A stretch of 64,000 nucleotides of DNA from Kribbella sp. ALI-6-A (GTDB taxonomy: Bacteria; Actinomycetota; Actinomycetes; Propionibacteriales; Kribbellaceae). Below, one piece after another: positions 17,602-26,030 of the stretch (position 1 is the stretch's first letter; each line of letters begins with the position of its first letter). The translations under genes were made by a program, and so were the position numbers. Below the pieces are notes generated by a model. That model made no database searches. It was not told the DNA's origin and saw nothing but the letters and a program-made list of their open reading frames with translations. Where the stretch lies: the NCBI RefSeq assembly GCF_001984195.1, contig NZ_MTQN01000009.1:992001-1056000 (forward strand). Reading direction: 5' to 3'.

Positions 17602-18822
17602 TCAGCCCACCACTCCTTCGTGTGCCAGGTCTTCGTACGCCGCGTCGCTCATCCCCAGCAGGTCGACGCAGACGGCACGGCTGTCCGCGCCGAGCAACGG
17701 GGCTGGACTGCGCAGCCGCCCAGGGGTCTCGGAGAGCCGGTAAGGGATACCGTCGTAGACGCTCGGACCCATCACGGGATGATCCAGCCGCACCCAGTGG
17801 TCGCGCGCACGCAACTGCGGATCGTGGTGGAGGACTCCCTCGGCATCTCGTACCGGTGCGGCCGGAACGCCCCGGTCCGCGAGCGCGGCAGCCAGTGTGT
17901 CGGCGTTCCACGCCACGGTCTCGGTCGCGAGCAGCGTGTCCAGCTCCCGGCGGGCGTTCCGCCGTCCATCCGGATTGGCGTACTCCGGACGCCGGGCCAG
18001 CGCCGGTGCCTCCAGCACATCGGTCAATGCCTTCCAGTGCTGGTCGGTGAAGACCCCGATCGCACACCACTCGTCGTCGCCCACACACGGATAGACGCCG
18101 TGCGGGGCGGCGATCGGATCGTCGTTGGCCATCCGCTCGGTGCTGTGTCCCGCCGCGGCGGCGAGCAGGGCAGGGCCGATGGCATTGACAGTGGATTCCA
18201 GCTGAGCCAGCTCGATGTACTCGCCCCGCCCGGTACGACGCCGGTTGCGCAGCGCGGCGAGGACCGCGATCGCGCCGTGCAAGGGATTCGGTACGTGGTC
18301 CGGGTAGTTCGTGCCGGTGCCGACGGGCGGTCGATCGGGATACCCGGACAAGCCGAGCAGTCCACCGGCGGCGGCGATGGTGAGGCCGTAACCGCGAAAG
18401 TCGCGATGTGGCCCGCTGACCCCCTGCATGGGCATTTCGAGATAGATGATCTCCGGAGTCCGCCGGCGGACGGTCTCGTAGCCGAGGCCCAGCCGGTCCA
18501 TCGTCCCGGGGGTGTAGTTGTTGGCGACCACGTCGCTGCGGGCGATCAGCTCCAGGGCGATCCGCCGGCCCTCCGGGTGCTTCAGATCGAGGCAGATCGA
18601 GCGCTTGCTCGAGTTGCGGTTGGCGAAGTAGCCGCTGCGGTCGGGCCCGGGTTCGCCGTCGCGGAACGGTGCCATCCAGCGGATCGGATCGGTCCGGGTC
18701 CGCGACTCGATCTTGATCACGTCGGCACCGTGGTCGGCCAGCGGCTTGGTGAGGAACGGCCCGGCCCCGACCCAGGTGAAGTCGGCCACCCGTACACCGT
18801 CGAGAGGCAGCGCGGTCGTCAT
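17602..18822 (-). CDS. Family III CoA-transferase, subunit lacking the catalytic Asp (BbsE-like)
   Basis: 406 residues, CaiB/BaiF type. The N-terminal Rossmann part (VRVADFTWVGAGPFLTKPLA) and the NNYTPGTMDRLGLGYE motif are intact. At the position of the formyl-CoA transferase nucleophile (PGYDL in active enzymes) it reads RGYGLTIA, Gly at about residue 146, so it should not form the acyl anhydride itself. Its ATG overlaps the stop of the next CoA-transferase gene by 4 bases. The pair is best read as an obligate heteromer that activates a dicarboxylate with CoA. Confidence 0.85.
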   Translation of the reverse strand: MTTALPLDGVRVADFTWVGAGPFLTKPLADHGADVIKIESRTRTDPIRWMAPFRDGEPGPDRSGYFANRNSSKRSICLDLKHPEGRRIALELIARSDVVANNYTPGTMDRLGLGYETVRRRTPEIIYLEMPMQGVSGPHRDFRGYGLTIAAAGGLLGLSGYPDRPPVGTGTNYPDHVPNPLHGAIAVLAALRNRRRTGRGEYIELAQLESTVNAIGPALLAAAAGHSTERMANDDPIAAPHGVYPCVGDDEWCAIGVFTDQHWKALTDVLEAPALARRPEYANPDGRRNARRELDTLLATETVAWNADTLAAALADRGVPAAPVRDAEGVLHHDPQLRARDHWVRLDHPVMGPSVYDGIPYRLSETPGRLRSPAPLLGADSRAVCVDLLGMSDAAYEDLAHEGVVG

Positions 18823-20000
18823 GCTCGTGTCCTTTCGTGCTCCGGTGTCCCTGAGCGTCGTGGTTCGGCGCCGGCGGCGACCGCCGGTTCGCCCGAACGC
18901 GGCCCGACCGGCGCCCCGGCGAACCGATACGGCGGGCCGGGGCAGAGCAGTTGCTCGCCGTCGACCGAGATCGGGACGAAGAACCCCCGCTCGGTCAGTT
19001 GCGGACTCGCGAGCAGATCTGCCGGGGTGGCGACCGGCGCGATGCTCACCCCGCGGCTCTGACCGGCCTCGTAGAGCTCCTGCTTCGTCCCGCTGCGCGC
19101 GGCGCGCTCGAAGATCGAGCGGAAGATGCGGCTGGCCTCGCTGCTGCGTCGCCAGGACCGCTCCTGCCACTGCGGACCGAGCAGCGTCTCCGCCTCGGCG
19201 ATGCCCTGGTCGAGAAGCCAGTTGACGAGAGCCGGCCAAGCGAGCGGGCGACCGCCCAGCCCACCAACCAGGTAGACCCAGCCGTCGGCACAGCGGAAGA
19301 GACCCGTGCCGGCTTCCACTGGGCCGGCACCGGCTCGTCGCCGGACGGAGCCCTCGAGGTCCAGGTACTGCACGGCGTTCTCCAGCGAGTGCGCGACGGC
19401 CTCCTGTGCTGACAGGTCGACCACCTGGCCGCGTCCGGTGGACTCCAGCGACAGGAGGGCGATCAGCGCGGCGGTGGCCGCGTGGGTCCCGGCGATGACC
19501 GCGGTTTGATCACCCCAGGCACGAACCGGCTCGCGATCGGGGTCCCCGGCCAGCGCGAGCAATCCGCCCGCCGCCAGCAGGGTCAGATCGCTCGCCGGCC
19601 GGTCGGCGTACGGGCCGGTCAGCCCGTAGGGGCTGATCGAGACGTGAACGAGGGCGGGGTTGCGCTGGGTGGTGTCGCCCGGGTGCAGTCCGCGAGCCGA
19701 CAGCGCGGCCGGGCCTTCGCTGGTGAGCAGCAGATCGGCGGTACCAATGACGGACGCGACGTCGACGTCGGCTTCGCTGACGATGCGTTTGCCGGCCTCC
19801 ATGAACGCCCAGTTCAGGCTCAGGCCCGACTGGGACAGCGGCGGCCGGTGCCGTTCGGGCCTCTCGGTGACCGGTTCGACCCGGATCACTTCGGCGCCGA
19901 GATCGCTGAGCAGCCGGCCGGTGTAAGCGCCGAGCGAGGTGGTGAGATCGACGACTCGCACATCGTCGAGTGGCCCCCGGCAACGGTTGGGGTCGGTCAT
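18819..20000 (-). CDS. Family III CoA-transferase, subunit with catalytic Asp (BbsF-like)
   Basis: 393 residues from ATG 20000. YADRPASDLTLLAAGGLLAL places an Asp at about residue 138 where the family nucleophile sits. In contrast its VENFRPG-equivalent segment is degraded to LLLTSEGPAALSARG. The neighbouring subunit shows the opposite pattern of losses. The longer frame to 20075 overlaps the transporter gene and is rejected. It starts 3 bases after the transporter stop. Donor is probably succinyl-CoA, by analogy only. Confidence 0.86.
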   Translation of the reverse strand: MTDPNRCRGPLDDVRVVDLTTSLGAYTGRLLSDLGAEVIRVEPVTERPERHRPPLSQSGLSLNWAFMEAGKRIVSEADVDVASVIGTADLLLTSEGPAALSARGLHPGDTTQRNPALVHVSISPYGLTGPYADRPASDLTLLAAGGLLALAGDPDREPVRAWGDQTAVIAGTHAATAALIALLSLESTGRGQVVDLSAQEAVAHSLENAVQYLDLEGSVRRRAGAGPVEAGTGLFRCADGWVYLVGGLGGRPLAWPALVNWLLDQGIAEAETLLGPQWQERSWRRSSEASRIFRSIFERAARSGTKQELYEAGQSRGVSIAPVATPADLLASPQLTERGFFVPISVDGEQLLCPGPPYRFAGAPVGPRSGEPAVAAGAEPRRSGTPEHERTRA

Positions 20001-20002
20001 CG

Positions 20003-21337
20003 TCACCACCAGCCCGTCGACACGAGGAGCGCCCAGGTGAGGAGTGGGGCGACCAGGACCAAGCTGAATCCCCACACCATCAGGCGCCGGTAGACGAGCG
20101 CCTGTTGCTCGGCCGGAGAGTTGGCCACCACCAGCGCCCCGTTCGTCGAGAACGGACTGGAGTCGACCACCGACGCCGAGATCGACAATGCGGTGACCAG
20201 GCCGATCGCGCCGACCTCGCCGGAGGCCAGCAGCGGGACAGCGAGCGGGATCAGGGCACCGAGAATGCCGGTCGTGGAGGCGAAGGCGGACACGACAGCG
20301 GCGATGAAGCAGACGACGAGCGCGGCGAGCACAGGTGCGGAGATGGAGAGGATGCCGTCACCCAAGTAGCGCACCGTGCCGGCCGACTCCAGCAGACCGA
20401 CGTACGTGACGATGCCGCAGATCAGCAGCACCACTCCCCAGCTCACCTGACCGAGTGCGTCCTTCGCACCGGCCGGGGCCAGCAGCGCGACGAGGACGGC
20501 CACCGACAACGCGAGCAGCCCGATGTCGAGATCGAAGACGAGCGATCCCAGCACGAGCCCGGCCAGGCCGAGGGCGGTGATGGTGCGGTCACGGTCGAGG
20601 CTGACGGTGCGGCTCGACGCGGGCGTCCTGGTGGCGAGGCCGCCGGCTGGCCCCCCGGCGGCCGGTGGGCTCGCGGTGGGGTCGGCGTGGGACAGGTCGG
20701 TGGCTGGGTCGTCGTCGCACCGGCGCCGTTCGCGCAGCAGTTTCAAGCCGCCGAAGGCGCAGTAGATGACGACACCGAGCAGGACGTTGAAGATCGCGTT
20801 ACCAAGGAACAGCGCGGTCGGGTTGCCGGGCAGTTGGCTGCGCTCAACGATGCCGTTGGCAATCACGCCGAGCACCCCGAGCGGGGAGAAGTTTCCCGCC
20901 GCGGAGCCGTGCACCACCATGAGGCCCATCAGCAGCGGGCTGATGCCGTACCGCACGCCGAGTGCCATGCCGATCGGCGCGATGATCGCCACCGCGGCGG
21001 GGCTGAGCGCACCGAAGGCCACCAGGACCCCGCTGAGCACGAACATCACCCAGGGGATCGCCGCCACATGGCCGCGCACCGCCCGGACGGCCCAGTGAAC
21101 GAGCCAGTCGATGGTGCCGTTGTTCTTCGCGATCGCGAACAAGTAGGTGACCCCGACGAGGATCACGAACAGACTCGCGGGAAAGCCGTCGAGCACGGCG
21201 GAGGTGTCCTTGCCGAACACCCAGGTCCCGACCAGGAACGTCGCGACGAGCGCGAGGGCGCCGAGGTTGAGCGACCGGACGGTGCCGATCAGGAAGATCA
21301 CCGCAAGAACCAGGATCGAGACGAGATGGGGAGACAT
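20003..21337 (-). CDS. MatC/SLC13-type dicarboxylate carrier
   Basis: 444 residues with about 11-12 hydrophobic helices. The N-terminal half resembles the MatC_N dicarboxylate carrier family (LSILVLA-type first helix, then GALSPAAVAIIAPIGMALGV). The second half repeats it with STTGILGALIPLAVPLLASG and ISASVVDSSPFSTNGALVVA. A charged cytoplasmic loop with RERRRCDDDP separates the halves. ATG 21337 has AAGGAG 6 bases upstream; the frame to 21382 lacks one. It is the first gene of the operon and would import the carboxylate that the enzymes degrade. Confidence 0.85.
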   Translation of the reverse strand: MSPHLVSILVLAVIFLIGTVRSLNLGALALVATFLVGTWVFGKDTSAVLDGFPASLFVILVGVTYLFAIAKNNGTIDWLVHWAVRAVRGHVAAIPWVMFVLSGVLVAFGALSPAAVAIIAPIGMALGVRYGISPLLMGLMVVHGSAAGNFSPLGVLGVIANGIVERSQLPGNPTALFLGNAIFNVLLGVVIYCAFGGLKLLRERRRCDDDPATDLSHADPTASPPAAGGPAGGLATRTPASSRTVSLDRDRTITALGLAGLVLGSLVFDLDIGLLALSVAVLVALLAPAGAKDALGQVSWGVVLLICGIVTYVGLLESAGTVRYLGDGILSISAPVLAALVVCFIAAVVSAFASTTGILGALIPLAVPLLASGEVGAIGLVTALSISASVVDSSPFSTNGALVVANSPAEQQALVYRRLMVWGFSLVLVAPLLTWALLVSTGWW

Positions 21338-21380
21338 GAGAACTCCTTGCTGGGCGCCGGAGAGGCGACGTCGCGAAGCC

Positions 21381-21484
21381 ACTTCGTATTTCCGATGCAG
21401 ACTTCGTGTTCTCGAAGTTAACTGCAGAGCATTGGAAGGTCAAGAGTTCGACTTCGAGTACACGCAGCGAACTTCGAAATCTCG
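21381..21484. promoter_or_regulatory. Phased operator array, putative IclR sites
   Basis: Four copies of ACTTCG-N6-CG begin at 21381, 21401, 21451 and 21471. The spacings of 20, 50 and 20 bases put all copies on about the same face of the helix. The copy at 21401-21418 is a perfect inverted repeat (ACTTCG-TGTTCT-CGAAGT). The array fills the 200-base gap between the divergent transporter operon and the IclR gene, so it most likely binds the IclR protein. Confidence 0.65.
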
Positions 21485-21536
21485 GACCGTTGCGCGCTAA
21501 GATCAGGCCAGACCTGTTCCCTGAAGGCTGCGAGGC

Positions 21537-22358
21537 GTGATGAACTCGGCCCGGTTGGACAGAGCGCTGAAGATCCTGGAATACCTGGGGCATCACCAGG
21601 AGGGAGCGGCGCTCAAGCGCATCTGTGACGATCTGGCGATCCCGATGAGCAGTGCGCACGATCTGCTGCACGCATTGGTGGAGATCGGAGCGGTCCGCCT
21701 GGCCGATCAGCGCACCTACCTGCTCGGGCCGCGCTCACTGGTGCTCGCGCTGTCGATCGTCGACGCGGTCGACCTTCGGCACATCAGCCGGCCGTTTCTG
21801 ATCGAGCTGTGTGAGGAGCTGAACGAGAACACCTACCTCGCGGTGCGCAGTGGCAACACGGTCACCTACGCCGACCGTTACGAGGCCGGCCAGACCCTCT
21901 CGGTCGTGATGAAGCTCGGCGGACCGCGGCCGCTGCACGGGTCGAGCGTCGGCAAGCTGATCGCGGCGTACAACTCCGACCTGGAAACGCGATTGCTGAA
22001 CGCTCCGGCACTCGAGCAGTTCACCCCGTTCACTCACACGAACCGCGCCGAGCTCCGCACCGAACTGGCCAACATCCGGTCCCGGGCGTACAGCGTGAGC
22101 GACGGTGAGAGCGTCGAAGGAATCATCGGGCTGGCCACGCCGATCACCGATGCCGCGGGCGTGGTCGCTGCCGCGGTCCATGTGTCTGCTCCGCGCGGAC
22201 GGCTTGCCTCCGATCGGCTTCCCCAGGTGCTGGCCGCGATGTCGCGGACCGCGGCGCTGATCTCCGCACAGCTCGGAGCTCCGGAGACGGCGGTGCACGC
22301 GAAGGAACTGCCGGAGATCGTCTCTTCCGAGGCGCAACGAGTGGCTGCGACCGGATGA
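21537..22358 (+). CDS. IclR-family transcriptional regulator
   Basis: 273 residues. The winged HTH is at residues 5-65 (LDRALKILEYLGHHQEGAAL and LAIPMSSAHDLLHALVEIGA). The effector domain contains GPRPLHGSSVGKLIAAYNSD and SDGESVEGIIGLATPITDAA as usual. It reads divergently from the Bbs-like operon across the operator array and is the obvious regulator of it, with the CoA ester or free dicarboxylate as a likely inducer. GTG 21537 and ATG 21540 are adjacent alternatives. Confidence 0.92.
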   Translation: MMNSARLDRALKILEYLGHHQEGAALKRICDDLAIPMSSAHDLLHALVEIGAVRLADQRTYLLGPRSLVLALSIVDAVDLRHISRPFLIELCEELNENTYLAVRSGNTVTYADRYEAGQTLSVVMKLGGPRPLHGSSVGKLIAAYNSDLETRLLNAPALEQFTPFTHTNRAELRTELANIRSRAYSVSDGESVEGIIGLATPITDAAGVVAAAVHVSAPRGRLASDRLPQVLAAMSRTAALISAQLGAPETAVHAKELPEIVSSEAQRVAATG

Positions 22359-22446
22359 TCTAGCTGGTGGCGAACAGCATCCGGAACCGCTGGGTCACTT
22401 CGCGGCCGGGGCCCGGATTCCTCCGCAGCCACGCGATGGACGGCGC

Positions 22447-23622
22447 CTACGTCGATCTGTTCCGACCACTCGAATGCGCTTCTGGTCCCTCGTCATGGAT
22501 CGGCCCCGTCAGCTGCGCGAGCGGGGAGGCGGTTGCGCCGGTACGGTGGGCCAGAATTTCGGCGGCGATACTGATGGCGGTCTCCTCGGGAGTGCGAGCG
22601 CCGAGGTCGAGACCAATGGGCGCGGACAGGCGGCTCAGTTCTGCCGTGGTGAGGCCTTCGGCGCGCAGCCGGGCCAAGCGGTCGGCGACGGTACGGCGCG
22701 AACCCATCGCGCCGACGTAGGCCGGTTCCGGCAAGCGCAGGGCCACCTCGAGCAAGGGGATGTCGAACTTCAGGTCGTGGGTGAGCGCACAGAGCACTGT
22801 CCGGGAGTCCAAGCGGCCGCCGTCGGCCTCGGCTCGAAGGTAGCGGTGCGGCCAGTCGACGACCACCTCGTCGGCAGCGGGAAAGCGGGCCGGGGTGGCG
22901 AAGATCGCGCGGGCGTCGCAGACCGTCACCCGGTAGCCGAGGAACGCACCGGCCGTGCTGAGCGCGGCCGCGAAGTCGATGGCGCCGAAGACGAGCATCC
23001 GCGGTGGCGGCGCGAAGGACTCCACAAAGATCTCGAGCCCTTCACCGAGCCGTTGCCCCGAATCGCCGTACCTCAGGGTCGAGTTCTTGCCCAGGGCAAG
23101 CAGGCCGCGCGCGTCGGCGGTGACCACCGCGTCCAGGCAGGGATCGCCGAGTGTGCCGGTCCCCCCGGGTGGTGGCTCGGCCCCTGCAGGGCGCACGACA
23201 AGGTGGCGACCGAGGCGGTCGTGGAGGCGGTCCGCTGTGACCACGGCGACGGCGACGGGCCGGCCGGACGCCACATCGGCGGCGACGCCGGACAGCTCGG
23301 GGAACGACTCGGCGTCGACGCGCCGGACGAAGATGTCGATCAGGCCGCCGCAGGTCAGTCCGACCGAGAACGCCGTCTCGTCGCTGTAGCCGTATTTCTC
23401 CAGTGTCGGGCGGCCTGAGGCGATCACCTCCTGCGCGACGTCGTACACAGCACCCTCGACGCAGCCGCCGGAAACCGAGCCGACGGCCACGCCCTCCGGA
23501 CCCACCAGAAGCGCCGCACCAGGGGAACGCGGCGCGGACGACGACGTGGCCACCACGGTCGCTACCCCGACCGAGTGGCCGGCTTCCCACCAGCCGAGGA
23601 GCTCGTTCAGAACGTCACGCAT
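22447..23622 (-). CDS. XdhC/CoxI-family molybdenum-cofactor chaperone (PaoD-like)
   Basis: 391 residues. The N-terminal XdhC domain holds SSSAPRSPGAALLVGPEGVA, SVSGGCVEGAVYDVAQEVIA and GLTCGG. The C-terminal Rossmann domain has RMLVFGAIDFAAALSTAGAF and YVGAMGSRRTVADRLARLRA. The family sulfurates and inserts Mo cofactor into hydroxylases. ATG 23622 overlaps the end of the MocA-like fragment by 8 bases. The longer frame to 23658 is not preferred. It converges with the IclR gene. Confidence 0.9.
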   Translation of the reverse strand: MRDVLNELLGWWEAGHSVGVATVVATSSSAPRSPGAALLVGPEGVAVGSVSGGCVEGAVYDVAQEVIASGRPTLEKYGYSDETAFSVGLTCGGLIDIFVRRVDAESFPELSGVAADVASGRPVAVAVVTADRLHDRLGRHLVVRPAGAEPPPGGTGTLGDPCLDAVVTADARGLLALGKNSTLRYGDSGQRLGEGLEIFVESFAPPPRMLVFGAIDFAAALSTAGAFLGYRVTVCDARAIFATPARFPAADEVVVDWPHRYLRAEADGGRLDSRTVLCALTHDLKFDIPLLEVALRLPEPAYVGAMGSRRTVADRLARLRAEGLTTAELSRLSAPIGLDLGARTPEETAISIAAEILAHRTGATASPLAQLTGPIHDEGPEAHSSGRNRST

Positions 23623-23803
23623 CGGAGAAGTTCCGATCCAGCCCCGAGGCGCGGTCACAACACTCGACCGGAGCGCACCCTGCGCTACCGAGATAGGTGA
23701 CCGCGCCCCGGTCTCCGCTCGACGCCGAGGCCACGGCTGTCCAATGGTCCCGCTCGAGGAACACCGGATGCCCGGGCCTGCCGCCGTACGATGCGCTGGT
23801 CAT
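23615..23803 (-). pseudogene. C-terminal fragment of a MocA-like cytidylyltransferase
   Basis: 62 residues reading SYGGRPGHPVFLERDHW, then SSGDRGAVTYLG, then APVECCDRASGLDRNFSD. These are the last segments of MobA/MocA nucleotidyltransferases (YGGRRGHPV, GDxGA, and a degraded ...GxDxDTPxD tail). The N-terminal NTP-binding GGxxxRMG part is absent: the preceding gene's stop is 20 bases upstream. An ATG with a GGAAGC upstream is present, so a short protein may still be made, coupled to xdhC. It is probably a remnant of the MocA gene normally paired with XdhC. Confidence 0.65.
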
Positions 23804-23822
23804 GCTGCTTCCGCACCCGGAG

Positions 23823-26030
23823 TCACAGCAGCGTGTCGAGGGTGATCGGCAGCGAACGAATCCGCCGGCCTGTCGCGTGATAGATCGCGTTCGCGATGGC
23901 GGCGGCGACGCCGACCAGGCCGACCTCGCCGACTCCCTTGGTGCCCAACGGAGTCCCGCGATCGGGTGCGCCGACGAACACCACGTCGAGGTCGGGAACG
24001 TCGCCGTTCACCGGGATCAGGTAGTCGCCGAACGTCGCGTTGGCGATGCGGCCCGTGCCCGCATCGGTGACCGTGTCCTCGAACAGGGCCTGGCCGATAC
24101 CGCCCACCGTACCGCCGACGATCTGACTGCCGGCCGTCTTCTCGTTCAGGATCCGTCCACCGTCGATCACCGACACGATTCGCGTGACGCGGACGAGTCC
24201 CAGATCGGCGTCCACTCGGACCTCGACGAACTTCGCGCCGAACGCACCCGCCAAGGCCATCCCCAGATCAGCTGCCTTGCCCGGGTCGCTGGCTCCGTCC
24301 GCTGTCAGTTCGGTGAGGTTGTGCCGCGCGAGAATGTCCGCGTAGGTCTCACCTTCCAGCGGCGCGTCCAGGCGGTGGATCCGGCCGTCCTCGACCGCCA
24401 CATCGGCCCGGGTGCAGCCCCGCAGCGGCGACATCTCGTCCTCGTGTACGAGTGTCAGGAAAGAGTCGAGGAGCTGCCGGCACGCGTCCTGGACGGCGTT
24501 GCCCAGCGCGCTGGTCAGCCCCGAACCACCGGCCTGGGGCGCGATCGGCATGTCGGAGTCGCCGAGGTCGAAGCGAACCCGGTCGAGCGGAAGTCCGAGG
24601 GACTCCGCGGACACCTGTGTCATGACCGTGTAGGTGCCGGTGCCGAGGTCGGCCGCCGCGCTGCGCACGTAGCCGTTGCCGTCGGCGCTGATCGTCGCGC
24701 GGGCCTGGCAGGGCGCCTGGTACCACGGGTAGCTGACGCCCGCCACGCCGTACCCGATCAGCCAGTCGCCATCACGCCTCGACCGCGGCTCCGGACTCCG
24801 CTGGGACCAGCCGAACCGTTCGGCCCCCACCTCGAAGCACTCCCGCAAGGCTTTGCTGCTCCAGGGCAGTTCGGCCTCCGGGTTGATCTCCGCGTAGTTC
24901 CGCAGCCGGATCTCCAGTGGATCGACGCCCACCGCATAGGCGAGCTCATCGATGATCGACTCCAGGGCGAAGTTGCCCTGCGCCTCGGCGGGTCCACGCA
25001 TGGAGGTGGGGTTCGGGATGTTCAGCCGCGCCTGCCGGTCCCTGGTGAGGACGTTCGGGCAGGCGTAGGCCACCGCCGAGCCCGCCGCGAGAGGCTCGTA
25101 GTCGTCGTCCTCCATCGCCACCGCGGACAGGCTGCGGTGCTCCAGCGCAACGAGCTCGCCGGTCGCGGTGGCGCCGACCTTGATGTGCTGGACGCCCTCG
25201 GGCCGGTGGCCGACCGAGGTGAACATCTGCGGGCGGGTGAGGACCAGCTTGACCGGCCGCGCGAGGGTCCGCGCGGCGAGCACGGTGAGGATGACGTGGG
25301 GCCAGGCGCGCAGTCCGTTGCCGAAGCCGCCGCCGATGAAGGGGACGTGCACCCGCACGGAATCCTCAGGCACCTTGAACACCTGCGCCATGGTGGCCCG
25401 CACCATCGAGGGCCACTGCGTCGAATCGTGCAGGGTGAGACGGTCGCCGTCCCAGTGCGCCAGCGTGCAGAAAAGACCGAGGGGATTGTTGGTGTTGTCC
25501 GGCGTGGTGAAGGTGCCTTCCACTACCACCTCCGCCGAAGCCATTGCCACCGCAACGTCACCCCTTTGGGTGTCGAGGCCCCACGGATTGTCGAGGATCT
25601 GTGCCCGGGGGTCGTCGAGGTCCAGCACCGCCTCGTCCGCCTGGTACTCCGCAGTCACCAGGCGGGCGGCGTCTGTCGCCTGCTCGGCGGTCTCCGCGAC
25701 CACGATGGCGATGTGCTGGCCGTGGTGCAAAATGCGGTCGTCCTGAAGGGGCGGTGGCGGGGACGCACCCAGCCCGGTCATCGGCCCTCGGTCCAGCCTG
25801 GGCGCGTTGAGATGTGTGATGACGGTCAGTACGCCGGGCGCGTCCTCGGCAGCACTGGTGTCGATCCTGGTGATCCGCCCCGCTGCGATGGTGCTCTGGA
25901 CCAGGGCGGCGTGCGCCTGGCCGGGCACGTCGAAGTCGGACGGGTAGTGCGCCTGGCCTGAGACCTTGAGCGGGCCGTCGACCCGGTTCAACGCCGCACC
26001 GACCAGCGGCCGGCTCTGGGTGGCGGTCAC
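23823..26030 (-). CDS. paoC: Molybdopterin-binding subunit of aldehyde oxidoreductase (PaoC-like)
   Basis: 735 residues from GTG 26030, which overlaps the stop of the FAD subunit as GTGA. The N-terminal domain starts VGAALNRVDGPLKVSGQAHY. GGGFGNGLRAWPHV and MRGPAEAQGNFALESIIDEL contact the cofactor, and VGEVGLVGVAAAIANAIYHA supplies the catalytic Glu. DGDWLIGYGVAGVSYPWYQA and DLGTGTYTVMTQVSAESLGL place it near YagR/PaoC among xanthine-dehydrogenase-family proteins. It would oxidise an aldehyde or aromatic substrate to the acid, with electrons leaving via the other two subunits. Confidence 0.88.
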   Translation of the reverse strand: MTATQSRPLVGAALNRVDGPLKVSGQAHYPSDFDVPGQAHAALVQSTIAAGRITRIDTSAAEDAPGVLTVITHLNAPRLDRGPMTGLGASPPPPLQDDRILHHGQHIAIVVAETAEQATDAARLVTAEYQADEAVLDLDDPRAQILDNPWGLDTQRGDVAVAMASAEVVVEGTFTTPDNTNNPLGLFCTLAHWDGDRLTLHDSTQWPSMVRATMAQVFKVPEDSVRVHVPFIGGGFGNGLRAWPHVILTVLAARTLARPVKLVLTRPQMFTSVGHRPEGVQHIKVGATATGELVALEHRSLSAVAMEDDDYEPLAAGSAVAYACPNVLTRDRQARLNIPNPTSMRGPAEAQGNFALESIIDELAYAVGVDPLEIRLRNYAEINPEAELPWSSKALRECFEVGAERFGWSQRSPEPRSRRDGDWLIGYGVAGVSYPWYQAPCQARATISADGNGYVRSAAADLGTGTYTVMTQVSAESLGLPLDRVRFDLGDSDMPIAPQAGGSGLTSALGNAVQDACRQLLDSFLTLVHEDEMSPLRGCTRADVAVEDGRIHRLDAPLEGETYADILARHNLTELTADGASDPGKAADLGMALAGAFGAKFVEVRVDADLGLVRVTRIVSVIDGGRILNEKTAGSQIVGGTVGGIGQALFEDTVTDAGTGRIANATFGDYLIPVNGDVPDLDVVFVGAPDRGTPLGTKGVGEVGLVGVAAAIANAIYHATGRRIRSLPITLDTLL

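Noticed and set aside
19970-21421. 483-codon plus-strand frame rich in His, Asp and Glu
   Set aside because: Shadow of the dicarboxylate carrier; composition is what an antisense membrane-protein gene gives.
23697-25961. 754-codon open frame on the plus strand
   Set aside because: It is antisense to the paoC-like gene, has the Arg/Gly/His-rich composition of a GC-rich shadow frame and no domain motif.
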